From the NCBI GenBank assembly GCA_036495525.1, contig DASXMR010000057.1:1-64000 (forward strand): a DNA stretch of 64,000 nt, given 5' to 3'. The DNA is from DASXMR01 sp036495525. GTDB taxonomy: Bacteria > Actinomycetota > Actinomycetes > Streptosporangiales > Streptosporangiaceae. A program made the translations under genes and the position numbers. This document shows positions 16,663-24,055 of this stretch, piece after piece; the first letter of the stretch is position 1, and each line of letters opens with the position of its first letter. The notes under the pieces are model-generated. The model had not been told where the DNA came from and did not search any database. It saw only the letters and a list, made by a program, of their open reading frames with translations.

Positions 16663-17285
16663 GACCGCGTCTCCCGTTCCGGTCGCCCGGCCGCACCTGG
16701 CCGGCCGTCATCCTCGTCGGCCGCTGATGGCTTGCCTGCGATGAAGCCGAGCGCCTTGTCGACGGTGATAGTGATCCGCCGGAAGCCGATGGCCTGCAGG
16801 CGGGTGAGCAGCGTGGCCGGCTCGACCGGCAGGTAGGTGTCGTCGGCATGGAAGTGGTGCAGCTCGTTGCTGGCCAGGCTGTCGCTGCCGACCAGGACGC
16901 CGCCGGGCCGCAGCACCCGGTAGGCCTCGGCCAGCACCCGGTACTGCAGTTCGGCGGTGGGCACGTGATGCAGCATCGTGAACGTCCCGGCTGAGTCGAA
17001 CGACGCGTCGGGGAAGCTCAGCTGCGCGGCGTCGCCGACGACGACCGTCACGTTGGTGCCCGCCAGTTCAGCGGCCAGCGTGGCGGCTGCGGCGGGATCG
17101 GACTCCAGCGCGGTGAGCCGCTCCGTCCGGTGCCGCAGCCACCTGGTGGCTGCCCCTGGCCCCGGTCCGATCTCCAGCATCTCCAGGCCAAGGCCGCCAC
17201 CGGGCATGACCGCGGGAAGAAGCTCTTCCTGCAGGTAGGAAGCCCACTCCGGGCTGGCGCACAGTCGCGCGTGATTCTCGTTCAT
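16659..17285 (-). CDS. Class I SAM-dependent methyltransferase
   Basis: I prefer ATG 17285 to GTG 17291. A -10-like TAGCGT (17298-17293) lies 7 nt upstream of that ATG and there is no ribosome site, so translation is probably leaderless. The 208-residue product has motif I LEIGPGPGAATRWL, an acidic residue after strand 2 (ALESDP), motif II/III DAAQLSFPDASFDSAGTFTM and the post-motif EAYRVLRPGGVLVGSD. This is the UbiE/type 11 Rossmann methyltransferase pattern. The target is unknown. It heads a three-gene unit with the DinB/TPR protein and the CHR transporter, and is divergent from an AraC regulator that may control it. Confidence 0.85.
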   Translation of the reverse strand: MNENHARLCASPEWASYLQEELLPAVMPGGGLGLEMLEIGPGPGAATRWLRHRTERLTALESDPAAAATLAAELAGTNVTVVVGDAAQLSFPDASFDSAGTFTMLHHVPTAELQYRVLAEAYRVLRPGGVLVGSDSLASNELHHFHADDTYLPVEPATLLTRLQAIGFRRITITVDKALGFIAGKPSAADEDDGRPGAAGRPERETRS

Positions 17286-17292
17286 GATCACG

Positions 17293-17333
17293 ACGCTAAC
17301 CGCGGTGGCCGCCGCCCGGCTACGACGTACGCT
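17293..17333. promoter_or_regulatory. Paired divergent leaderless -10 elements (methyltransferase and AraC gene)
   Basis: Leftward TAGCGT (17298-17293) is 7 nt before ATG 17285. Rightward TACGCT (17328-17333) is 6 nt before ATG 17340. The two -10 boxes are only 29 bp apart, so binding of the AraC protein here would affect both. No convincing -35 hexamers are visible. Confidence 0.45.
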
Positions 17334-17339
17334 GCCACC

Positions 17340-17369
17340 ATGTGTCGCCAGCAGGACATTCTGAGGTGA
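17340..17369 (+). CDS. Leaderless 9-residue mini-ORF coupled to the AraC-type regulator
   Basis: ATG 17340 lies exactly 6 nt after a -10-like TACGCT. It reads MCRQQDILR and stops at TGA 17367-17369, which overlaps the GTG start of the regulator (GTGA). The regulator has no good ribosome site of its own, so re-initiation after this peptide may be how it is translated. This is too short to be certain. The same layout occurs before purQ. Confidence 0.4.
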   Translation: MCRQQDILR

Positions 17370-18229
17370 CGGAGCCCGGCAGTGCCAGCGCGCCGGACTG
17401 CGCGCTGGACCGCACGGCGCAGGGTGCCGTCGTCGTGGCTGACTTCCCGATGGCCGCCGGCGCGCAGTTCGACTGGCACACGCACGACGATCACCAGCTG
17501 GCCTGGGCGGTCAGCGGCGTGCTGACGGTGGTCACCGAGACTGCCACCTGGGTGCTGCCGCCGACCAGGGCACTGTGGATCCCGGCCGGGCTGCCGCACG
17601 AGACCCGCTCGGCGGGGCAGGCGACAATGCGCGCGCTCTACGTCAGGCCAGGCCTGTGCCCGATCAGCTGGACCGACCCGACGCCGGTGGCGGCGAGGCG
17701 GCTGCTCGCCGAGCTGATTGCCTTCCTCGATACCGAGGACCTCGACCCCGCGCGCCGCGGCCGGGCCGAGGCACTGCTGGTCGACCTCCTGGAGCCGGTG
17801 CCGATGACCACCATCGAGGTGCAGATGCCGGCCGACGAGCGGGCGTCCGAGGTCGCGCTGGCGCTCAAGGCCAGCCCGGCCGACCGCAGGACGCTCGCCG
17901 AGTGGGGCCGCGAGGTAGGCGCCAGCGAGCGCACCCTTGCCCGCGGGTTCATCACCGGGACCGGCGTCCCGTTCGGCCGCTGGCGCACGCTGCTGCGGCT
18001 GCAGGCGGCGCTGCCCGCGCTGGCTGACGGCCACAGCGTCAGCAGCGTGGCCAGGCGGGTCGGCTACGAGACGGCCAGCGCGTTCGTCGCCGCGTTCCGC
18101 CGCGAGACCGGGCTCACCCCCGCTGGCTACTTCCGCTCGACGGACAGTCAGGCCGAGCGGCCGGGCCAGGCCGGCCCGACGGCTGACCCGCTCAGATCGG
18201 GAACTGAATCCCGGCCCGCCCTGCCCTGA
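17366..18229 (+). CDS. AraC-family transcriptional regulator with cupin sensor domain
   Basis: The start at GTG 17366 is chosen because a leaderless mini-ORF ends there in a GTGA overlap; an earlier in-frame GTG at 17342 exists. The 287-residue product has an N-terminal cupin (about 20-110, with FDWHTHDDHQLAWAVSGVLT and LWIPAGLPHETRSAG) that could bind a small ligand through its His cluster. A C-terminal AraC HTH pair follows (about 185-265, LAEWGREVGASERTLARGFI and VSSVARRVGYETASAFVAAF). It faces the methyltransferase operon across about 80 bp. Its 3' end overlaps the convergent Dabb gene by 38 bp. Confidence 0.85.
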   Translation: MTEPGSASAPDCALDRTAQGAVVVADFPMAAGAQFDWHTHDDHQLAWAVSGVLTVVTETATWVLPPTRALWIPAGLPHETRSAGQATMRALYVRPGLCPISWTDPTPVAARRLLAELIAFLDTEDLDPARRGRAEALLVDLLEPVPMTTIEVQMPADERASEVALALKASPADRRTLAEWGREVGASERTLARGFITGTGVPFGRWRTLLRLQAALPALADGHSVSSVARRVGYETASAFVAAFRRETGLTPAGYFRSTDSQAERPGQAGPTADPLRSGTESRPALP

Positions 18230-18485
18230 TCGGCGTGATCGCCTGGTCGATGACTGCCAGATGCGCCGGATGACTGCGGTAGGCCAGGTAGCTTTCCTCG
18301 TCGTCGAAGTCCGCGACCACTGCGAAGTCGAAGTTGCCTTCGACCAGGCCGGCGTCGGGGCCGAAGTGATACGCGCGCAGCCCGCTCATCAGCGGCGGCA
18401 GCGTGCTGAGCTGGTCAGCGGCATTCTTCTTCTGCTCCTCGGTGGCCTGCGCCGTCCACCGGAACAGCACCACGTGCCTGATCAT
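18192..18485 (-). CDS. Dabb (stress-responsive alpha/beta barrel) protein
   Basis: This 97-residue ferredoxin-like protein begins MIRHVVLFRWTAQATEEQKK. It contains FDFAVVADFDDEESYLAYRS and HPAHLAVIDQAI, the standard Dabb landmarks. Members form dimeric barrels and are linked to stress response or, in a few cases, polyketide cyclisation. GGAGGGG precedes ATG 18485. Its last 38 bp lie opposite the end of the AraC gene, and it is only 15 bp downstream of the E2 gene in the opposite direction of reading order, so it may share no operon. No specific activity can be assigned. Confidence 0.85.
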   Translation of the reverse strand: MIRHVVLFRWTAQATEEQKKNAADQLSTLPPLMSGLRAYHFGPDAGLVEGNFDFAVVADFDDEESYLAYRSHPAHLAVIDQAITPIRAGRAGIQFPI

Positions 18486-18500
18486 CGTGTCCCCTCCGGC

Positions 18501-19937
18501 TCAGGACCAGGCGAGCATCAGCAGCGGATCGGTCAGCATCGCCCCGACGTCACGCAGCACGGCCGAGCCGAGGTCGCCGTCGACCAGCCGGTGATCGAAC
18601 GCCAGCGCCAGCGTGGTCACCTTGCGCACGGCTAGCTGTCCCTCGTGCACCCACGGCGCATCCTTGACCTGGCCGAAGGCGAGGATCGCCGCTTCGCCGG
18701 GGGTGAGGATCGGGGTACCGGTGTCCACCCCGAAGACGCCGACGTTGGTGATCGTGATCGTGCCGCCGGTCATGTCGGCTGGCGTGCTCTTGCCGGCCCT
18801 GGCGATCTCGGTCAGCTCGCCGATGCGGGCCGCCAGCTGCGGCAGCGACAGCGCCTGCGCGTCCTTGACGTTCGGCACCACCAGGCCGCGGTCGGTGGCC
18901 GCCGCGATGCCCAGGTTGACGTAGTTGCGCACGACGATCTCCTGGGCGGCTTCGTCCCAGGCCGAGTTGATCATCGGATGCCGTGCCGCGGCGATCAGCA
19001 GCGCCCTGGCCACCAGCAGCAGCGGCGACACCCGCACCCCGGCGAAGTCCGGCAGCTCGCGCAGCCGGGCTGTCGCGGCCATCGCCTCGGTGATGTCGAT
19101 CTGCAGGAACTCGGTCACGTGCGGCGCGGTGAACGCGCTGGCGACCATCGCCGCGGCTGTGTGCTTGCGCACGCCGCGGATCGCGATCCGCTCCTCGCGC
19201 GGCCGGCCGTCCGCTGCTGCCAGGGCTGTCCCGGCGGTGGGCGCCGTCTCGGCGCCGTTCGCTGCCGCCTGCACGTCGTCGCGGGTGATCCGGCCGTCAG
19301 GACCCGACCCGCTCAGCGCCGCCAGGTCGATGCCCAGGTCCTTGGCCAGCCGCCGAACCGGCGGCTTGGCCAGCACGGACTGCCGCTGCGCCGCCGGCCT
19401 GGCAGGCTGAGCCGGCTCGGGCGGCGCCGGCCCGGCCGGGGCAGACGGCGCTGCCATGCTGGCCGCGGCGGCGCTCTTCCTCGGCCGCCTGGTCTTGGAG
19501 CCCAGCTTGACGCCGTACCCGACGAGGACGGCCTGCCGCTGCTCCGGCTGCGGCTCGGCGGCCTGAGCCGGGTCAGTCGCCGCCTCCGGCACCAGGTCCT
19601 CGGCCAGCGCCTCGGCGCGCGCCTGGCTGGCTGGCGCCGCCGGCTCGGTCCTGGCAGCCGGGGCGGCCGGGCTGGCGCCGCCGGAAGCGGCAGCGCCGGT
19701 CTGCACGGAGACGATCGGCGTGCCCACCTCAGCGGTGTCGCCTTCCGGCACCAGCAGCTCGGCGACCACCCCCTCGAAGGGGCTGGGCAGCTCGACCAAC
19801 GCCTTGGCGGTCTCGATTTCCACGATGATCTGGTTGATCGTCACGCTGTCGCCTGGCTTGACCAGCCACCGGACGATGTCCGCCTCGGTCAGGCCCTCGC
19901 CGACGTCGGGCAGCTTGAACTGCCTGAGCTCAGACAT
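18501..19937 (-). CDS. bkdC: 2-oxoacid dehydrogenase E2 (dihydrolipoyl acyltransferase), branched-chain type
   Basis: This 478-residue protein has one lipoyl domain (1-80) with the lipoylated Lys45 in EIETAKALVEL. An Ala/Pro-rich linker, a peripheral-subunit-binding domain (about 190-232, VRRLAKDLGIDLAALSGSGP) and the catalytic core follow. His449 and Asp453 lie in DHRLVDG. It transfers the acyl group from E1 to CoA. It is the third gene of an E1alpha-E1beta-E2 operon read leftward, 9 bp after E1beta. The order and the single lipoyl domain fit actinobacterial branched-chain complexes rather than AceE/SucA types. E3 is not encoded here and must be supplied elsewhere. Confidence 0.85.
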   Translation of the reverse strand: MSELRQFKLPDVGEGLTEADIVRWLVKPGDSVTINQIIVEIETAKALVELPSPFEGVVAELLVPEGDTAEVGTPIVSVQTGAAASGGASPAAPAARTEPAAPASQARAEALAEDLVPEAATDPAQAAEPQPEQRQAVLVGYGVKLGSKTRRPRKSAAAASMAAPSAPAGPAPPEPAQPARPAAQRQSVLAKPPVRRLAKDLGIDLAALSGSGPDGRITRDDVQAAANGAETAPTAGTALAAADGRPREERIAIRGVRKHTAAAMVASAFTAPHVTEFLQIDITEAMAATARLRELPDFAGVRVSPLLLVARALLIAAARHPMINSAWDEAAQEIVVRNYVNLGIAAATDRGLVVPNVKDAQALSLPQLAARIGELTEIARAGKSTPADMTGGTITITNVGVFGVDTGTPILTPGEAAILAFGQVKDAPWVHEGQLAVRKVTTLALAFDHRLVDGDLGSAVLRDVGAMLTDPLLMLAWS

Positions 19938-19946
19938 CCAGCCCCC

Positions 19947-20930
19947 TCAGTACGCGAACGTGCGGTCGACAGCGTCGAGCACCCGGTCCAGGTCGGGCAG
20001 GAAGTACTCCTCCAGCTTCGCGGGCGGGTAAGGGGTCGAGTAGCCGCCGACCCGCAGTACCGGAGCCTCAAGGCGGTAGAAGCACTCCTCGGTCACCCGC
20101 GCGGCGATCTCGGCGCCGAGGCCGCCGGTGACCGAAGCCTCGTGCACCACCACGCACCGGCCGGTCCGGCCGACGGACTCGAAGATCGCGCTGGTATCGA
20201 GCGGCGCTAGCGACCGCAGGTCGATCACCTCGAGCGACCGGCCGTCCTCGGCGGCGGCGACCGCCGCCTCGGCGCACGTCTTCACCATCGGGCCGTAGCA
20301 CAGCACGGTCACGTCGGTGCCGCTGACCAGGGTCCTGGCCCGGTCGAGCGGCAGTGCCGCGGCGAGGCCGCCGGCCTGGTCGACCTCGGACTTGTCCCAG
20401 TACCTGCGCTTGGGCTCGAAGAAGATCACCGGGTCGTCGCTGCTGACAGCCTGCTGGATCATCGTGTAGGCGTCAGCCGGGTCGCCGCAGGCGACCACCC
20501 GCAGCCCTGCGGTGTGCACGAACAGGGCCTCGGGGGACTCGCTGTGATGCTCGACGGCGCCGATGCCGCCGCCGCAGGGAATGCGGATGGTCACCGGGAG
20601 GCTGAGCTTGCCGAGCGACCGGTACCGCATTTTCGCCAGCTGGGCGGTGATCTGGTTGAACGCCGGGTACACGAACCCGTCGAACTGGATCTCGCAGACC
20701 GGGCGGTAGCCGCGCAGCGCGAGGCCGATCGCGGTGCCGACGATGCCCGACTCGGCCAGCGGCGTGTCGATGACCCGGTCCTCGCCGAAGTCCTTCTGCA
20801 AGCCGTCGGTGACCCGGAACACCCCGCCGAGCTTGCCGACGTCCTCACCCATGATCAGGACACGCGGGTCGTCCTCCATGGCCCTGCGCATGCCCTCGTT
20901 CAGCGCCCTGGACAGCGTCAGCGCGGTCAT
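19947..20930 (-). CDS. bkdB: 2-oxoacid dehydrogenase E1 beta subunit
   Basis: This 327-residue transketolase-like subunit opens with LSRALNEGMRRAMEDDPRVL. It continues IMGEDVGKLGGVFRVTDGLQ and carries ADAYTMIQQAVSSDDPVIFF, RTLVSGTDVTVLCYG and LRSLAPLDTSAIFESVGRTG. It completes the thiamine-diphosphate site at the alpha/beta interface. Its ATG overlaps the E1alpha stop (ATGA), so the two chains are made in equal amounts. Valine dehydrogenase at 30 kb produces the natural substrates (2-oxoisovalerate and relatives), which supports a branched-chain role over pyruvate. Annotation as pdhB is the main alternative. Confidence 0.85.
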   Translation of the reverse strand: MTALTLSRALNEGMRRAMEDDPRVLIMGEDVGKLGGVFRVTDGLQKDFGEDRVIDTPLAESGIVGTAIGLALRGYRPVCEIQFDGFVYPAFNQITAQLAKMRYRSLGKLSLPVTIRIPCGGGIGAVEHHSESPEALFVHTAGLRVVACGDPADAYTMIQQAVSSDDPVIFFEPKRRYWDKSEVDQAGGLAAALPLDRARTLVSGTDVTVLCYGPMVKTCAEAAVAAAEDGRSLEVIDLRSLAPLDTSAIFESVGRTGRCVVVHEASVTGGLGAEIAARVTEECFYRLEAPVLRVGGYSTPYPPAKLEEYFLPDLDRVLDAVDRTFAY

Positions 20931-22069
20931 CGGCCTGCCTCCGCGTCAGCAAAGGATGCCTGGTAGGCGGCGAACTGGTCGCGCTCGGCGTCGAGCGGCG
21001 GGAACGGCTCGGCGTACACGTCGGCGAAGATCGCCGACGTGTCCGGGTCGGGCATCTCCAGGCAGGCCTTCCTGACCCTGGTGCCGACCTCGGCCGCCTC
21101 GGCCTCGATGTCCTCGAAGAAGCCCGGCTCCGCCAGCCCGCCCCGGATGAGGTACTGCTTGACCCGCTCGATCGGGTCCTTGAGCTTCCACGATTCAAGC
21201 TCGGCCGACAGCCGGTACCTGGTCGGGTCGTCGGTGGTGGTGTGCGCTCCCATCCGGTAGGTGAACGCCTCGATCAGCGTTGGCCCCTGACCCTCGCGCG
21301 CGGCCTGCATCGCCTTGCGCGTTACGGCGAGACTGGCCAGCACGTCGTTGCCGTCCACCCGGATGCCGGGGAAGCCGAATCCCGTCGCGCGCTGGTACAG
21401 CGGTACACGGCTCTGCCGCTCCAGCGGCTCGGAGATCGCCCACTGGTTGTTCTGGCAGAAGAAGACGATGGGCGCGTTCTGCACCGCCGCCCAGATGAAC
21501 GCCTCGTTCACATCGCCCTGGCTGGTGGCGCCGTCGCCGAAGTAGGCGATGACCGCCTCGCCGTCCTCGCCCACCGCGCCGTCACGCTGGATGCCCATCG
21601 CGTAGCCGGTGGCGTGCAGCGTCTGGCTGCCGATCACGATCGTGTAGAGGTGGAAGTTGTGTGCCGTGGGATCCCAGCCGCCGTGGCTGACTCCCCGGTA
21701 CAGCTCGAGCAGCTTGGCCGGGTCGAGACCCCGGCACCAGGCCACGCCGTGCTCGCGGTAGGTCGGGAAGGCCATGTCCCGCGGTCCGAGCGCGCGTCCG
21801 GAGCCGACCTGTGCCGCTTCCTGGCCAAGCAGGGATGCCCAGATCCCCAGCTCGCCCTGGCGCTGCAGCGCGATGGCCTCGAAATCGATGCGGCGGACCA
21901 GGACCAGGTCACGGTAGAGCGCCTTGACCTCGTCGGCGGACACCTCAAGCGGGTAGTCGGGATGCTCGACGCGCTCGCCCTCTGGGGTGAGCAGCTGGAC
22001 GAGCTCGGGCGGCTGCGCCCGCTCGTCCGGCGCGCGGGAGGCAGCTCGCCCGGCAGCTTTGACGGCCAC
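20927..22069 (-). CDS. bkdA: 2-oxoacid dehydrogenase E1 alpha subunit (thiamine diphosphate)
   Basis: This 380-residue protein starts at GTG 22069 behind AAGGAG. The ThDP/magnesium motif is visible as AYFGDGATSQGDVNEAF continuing to FFCQNNQWAIS, and the phosphorylation-loop-like segment YRMGAHTTTDDPTRYR follows. The early block LYRDLVLVRRIDFEAIALQRQGE is typical of E1alpha. It decarboxylates 2-oxoacids and hands the acyl group to E2 lipoate. It is the first gene of the three-gene operon and is divergent from purS. A 10 bp hairpin (22218-22249) lies in the shared upstream region. Pyruvate versus branched-chain specificity is inferred from context. Confidence 0.85.
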   Translation of the reverse strand: MAVKAAGRAASRAPDERAQPPELVQLLTPEGERVEHPDYPLEVSADEVKALYRDLVLVRRIDFEAIALQRQGELGIWASLLGQEAAQVGSGRALGPRDMAFPTYREHGVAWCRGLDPAKLLELYRGVSHGGWDPTAHNFHLYTIVIGSQTLHATGYAMGIQRDGAVGEDGEAVIAYFGDGATSQGDVNEAFIWAAVQNAPIVFFCQNNQWAISEPLERQSRVPLYQRATGFGFPGIRVDGNDVLASLAVTRKAMQAAREGQGPTLIEAFTYRMGAHTTTDDPTRYRLSAELESWKLKDPIERVKQYLIRGGLAEPGFFEDIEAEAAEVGTRVRKACLEMPDPDTSAIFADVYAEPFPPLDAERDQFAAYQASFADAEAGR

Positions 22070-22217
22070 GTGCCACTCCTTGCATGCTCGGGGCCGGTCC
22101 CGGGGGTGCCTGACCGGCCGGTCGTCCGTCGCGTTCGCTGTGACAGTACCTGGCCTGATGCCGCAGTGGTCAAGCGGAGCCAGCCCGCTCTTGACTGCTT
22201 AGGTGAGTGAGGAACGA

Positions 22218-22249
22218 GCGGCGGCGCCAGGACGTTTCTGCGCCGCCGC
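22218..22249. promoter_or_regulatory. Strong hairpin in the bkdA-purS divergent gap
   Basis: A perfect 10 bp stem (GCGGCGGCGC / GCGCCGCCGC) encloses a 12 nt loop. It lies 40 bp before purS and 149 bp before bkdA. It may belong to the bkd leader or insulate the two promoters. Its role is unclear. Confidence 0.35.
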
Positions 22250-22289
22250 GCAGCCCGGTGCCCGGCCTGGTCGCGTACGCTGCCTCACT

Positions 22290-22532
22290 GTGGCCAGAGT
22301 CGTCGTGGACGTGATGCTGAAACCAGAGATTCACGACCCGCAGGGCGAGGCGATTGCGAGCGCGTGCCGCAGGCTCGGATTTGATCAGGTGCTCGAGGTG
22401 CGGCAGGGAAAGCGATTCGAGGTGGAGCTCGGCGAGCCCGCCGGGGACGCCGCGATCGCCAGGATGCGAGAGCTGGCCGGCGAGCTGCTGGCGAATCCGG
22501 TCATCGAGGAATTCTCGGTCCGGCCGCTCTGA
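22290..22532 (+). CDS. purS: Phosphoribosylformylglycinamidine synthase subunit PurS
   Basis: From GTG 22290 the product is 80 residues, the normal PurS size. An upstream extension to 22203 is not PurS-like. RVVVDVMLKPEIHDPQGEAI at the start and VLEVRQGKRFEVEL in the middle are diagnostic, with ELLANPVIEEFSV at the end. PurS bridges PurQ and PurL so that ammonia can be channelled to FGAR. A -10-like TACGCT (22276-22281) lies 8 nt upstream, so translation may be leaderless. PurQ follows only after a structured leader and an inserted ATPase gene, unlike the usual adjacent purS-purQ pair. Confidence 0.95.
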   Translation: MARVVVDVMLKPEIHDPQGEAIASACRRLGFDQVLEVRQGKRFEVELGEPAGDAAIARMRELAGELLANPVIEEFSVRPL

Positions 22533-22572
22533 CGGCCGCGAGGGCCGCCGGAGCCGGCCCGAGCGGACGCAT

Positions 22573-22660
22573 TCGGGGGGGCTCGGGGAGTCGTCCCCCC
22601 GACTAACGCTGGTTCGTCCAGAGATCGCCCGAGTTCATGATTACCAGGCCCTAGTCGGGG
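22573..22660 (+). promoter_or_regulatory. Leader with mutually exclusive hairpins between purS and the ATPase gene
   Basis: A C-run at 22595-22605 can pair in three ways. With TCGGGGGG (22573-22580) it forms 8 bp. With GGGGA (22585-22589) it forms a tight 5 bp hairpin with a 4 nt loop. With TAGTCGGGG (22652-22660) it forms 9 bp through CCCCGACTA. Only one can exist at a time, which is the layout of an attenuator or riboswitch switch-point. No known purine riboswitch core is recognisable. Confidence 0.4.
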
Positions 22661-22683
22661 AAACGCTCATGATGTAAGGGAGC

Positions 22684-23337
22684 GTGACCGCGAATTCGGG
22701 GACTGAGGAGCGGATGCGAACTCAGGGATTTCATGCTGGGGAGCCGACCGTAGACGTTCGGTTCTGCCTGGTGTTCCCCCGTGAATCGCTCAGCATCCCG
22801 GTGATGCGCCGGGTGCTTGGTGACACCCTGAGCCGGCTAGGAGTAGACGCGGCGTGCATCGCCGACCTGCTCCTCGCGGTCACCGAGGCGTGCACCAACG
22901 TGCTGCGGCACTCCGGCCCTGGCCGCCGCTACGAGGTGATCGCGCGCGTCAGCAGGACCCGCTGCCTGCTGGAGGTGCTGGACAGCGGCCGCGGCTTCGA
23001 CCCGGCCGCGCTGCCCGGCCGCCGCCACCAGATCCGCGCTGGCAGGACGGCTGACATCAGGCTGCGCCGTCGTCCGCTGCCCGCCCAGCAGCCCTTCGCC
23101 CCGGCCGTGCTGCTCGGCAGGTTCTCCCGTGCCCGCCGCACCGAGGACGAGCAGGCGATCGCCGCGCTGCCCGAGTCAGGGCGCGGCATGGCGATCATGC
23201 GGGCGTGCGTCGACGACGTCACGCTGCGCAGCGGACCTGGCCGCGGCACGGTCGTGTCGCTGCGCAAGCGGCTGGAATGGCGCGACGACGCACCGCTGAC
23301 GCACCTGCCCGCGTCGCAGCTGAGGGACGCGGTCTGA
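22684..23337 (+). CDS. RsbW-like serine kinase/ATP-binding protein (HATPase_c_2) inside the pur operon
   Basis: This 217-residue GHKL ATPase starts at GTG 22684 (ATG 22714 is an alternative). The N box is LLAVTEACTNVLRHS with Glu68 and Asn72. The G1 box is LDSGRGFD with Asp100, and the G2 box is SGRGMAIM (165-172). These are the ATP-binding landmarks of anti-sigma serine kinases. Between G1 and G2 is an unusual basic insertion of about 55 residues (108-162), rich in Arg and Pro, where the ATP lid normally sits. It lies between purS and purQ in the same direction. The partner anti-anti-sigma factor is not in the window. Confidence 0.75.
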   Translation: MTANSGTEERMRTQGFHAGEPTVDVRFCLVFPRESLSIPVMRRVLGDTLSRLGVDAACIADLLLAVTEACTNVLRHSGPGRRYEVIARVSRTRCLLEVLDSGRGFDPAALPGRRHQIRAGRTADIRLRRRPLPAQQPFAPAVLLGRFSRARRTEDEQAIAALPESGRGMAIMRACVDDVTLRSGPGRGTVVSLRKRLEWRDDAPLTHLPASQLRDAV

Positions 23338-23342
23338 GCCGG

Positions 23343-23381
23343 TAGCCTGCCTGCATGCGCCGGCCGCCAGTACGCCCATGA
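23343..23381 (+). promoter_or_regulatory. Leaderless promoter and 8-residue mini-ORF coupled to purQ
   Basis: A -10-like TAGCCT (23343-23348) is followed by 6 nt and then ATG 23355. This opens MRRPPVRP and stops at TGA 23379-23381, overlapping the purQ ATG as ATGA. purQ lacks a ribosome site, so coupled re-initiation is likely. The same architecture precedes the AraC gene at 17366. Confidence 0.45.
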
Positions 23382-24055
23382 CCGTCCGGGTCGGAGTCAT
23401 CACCTTTCCCGGCTCGCTCGATGATCAGGATGCCTGCCGCGCCGTGTCGCGAGCCGGTGGAGTGCCGGTGCAGCTCTGGCACGGCAACCGCGACCTGGCC
23501 GGGGTCGACGCGGTGATCCTGCCTGGCGGCTTCTCTTACGGGGACTACCTGCGCTGCGGCGCGATCGCCAGGTTCGCTCCGGTGATGTCGGAGCTGGTGC
23601 CGGCGGCCAGGGCCGGCCTGCCGGTGCTCGGCATCTGCAACGGCTTCCAGATTCTCTGCGAGGCCGGGCTGCTGCCCGGCGCGCTGACCAGAAACGCCGG
23701 GCTGCGCTTCGTCAGCCGGCCGGTGCGGATCACCATCGAGAGTAACCGGACCGCCTGGACTAGCCAGTACCGGCCGGGCCAGCAGATCACCGTCGTGCTC
23801 AAGAGCGGCGAGGGCGCCTACGCCGCCGGCCAGGCCGAGCTGGCCGAGCTGACGGCCGCCGGCCGGGTGATCGCCAGCTACCAGGGCGAGAGTCCCAACG
23901 GCTCGCTGGCCGGCATCGCCGGGATCGCCAGCCAGGACGGCAACGTGGTCGGGCTCATGCCGCACCCGGAGCACGCCATCGACGCCCTCACCGGGCCGGG
24001 CGAGGACGGCCTCGGCTTCTTCGGGTCCGTGCTGCACGCCGCGGCTGCCAGGTGA
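23378..24055 (+). CDS. purQ: Phosphoribosylformylglycinamidine synthase, glutaminase subunit PurQ
   Basis: This is a 225-residue class I glutamine amidotransferase. The nucleophile Cys87 sits in LGICNGFQIL. His196 and Glu198 of MPHPEHAID complete the triad. Early VGVITFPGSLDDQDACRA and PGGFSYGDYLRCGAIA are PurQ-specific. It releases ammonia from glutamine for PurL. Its GTGA junction with purL (4 nt overlap) couples the two. Re-initiation after a leaderless mini-ORF probably drives its own translation. Confidence 0.95.
   Translation: MTVRVGVITFPGSLDDQDACRAVSRAGGVPVQLWHGNRDLAGVDAVILPGGFSYGDYLRCGAIARFAPVMSELVPAARAGLPVLGICNGFQILCEAGLLPGALTRNAGLRFVSRPVRITIESNRTAWTSQYRPGQQITVVLKSGEGAYAAGQAELAELTAAGRVIASYQGESPNGSLAGIAGIASQDGNVVGLMPHPEHAIDALTGPGEDGLGFFGSVLHAAAAR

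Noticed and set aside
18645..20210. Rightward frame of 521 codons opposite E2/E1beta
   Set aside because: The lipoyl and transketolase motifs are on the other strand; this frame lacks any recognisable domain.
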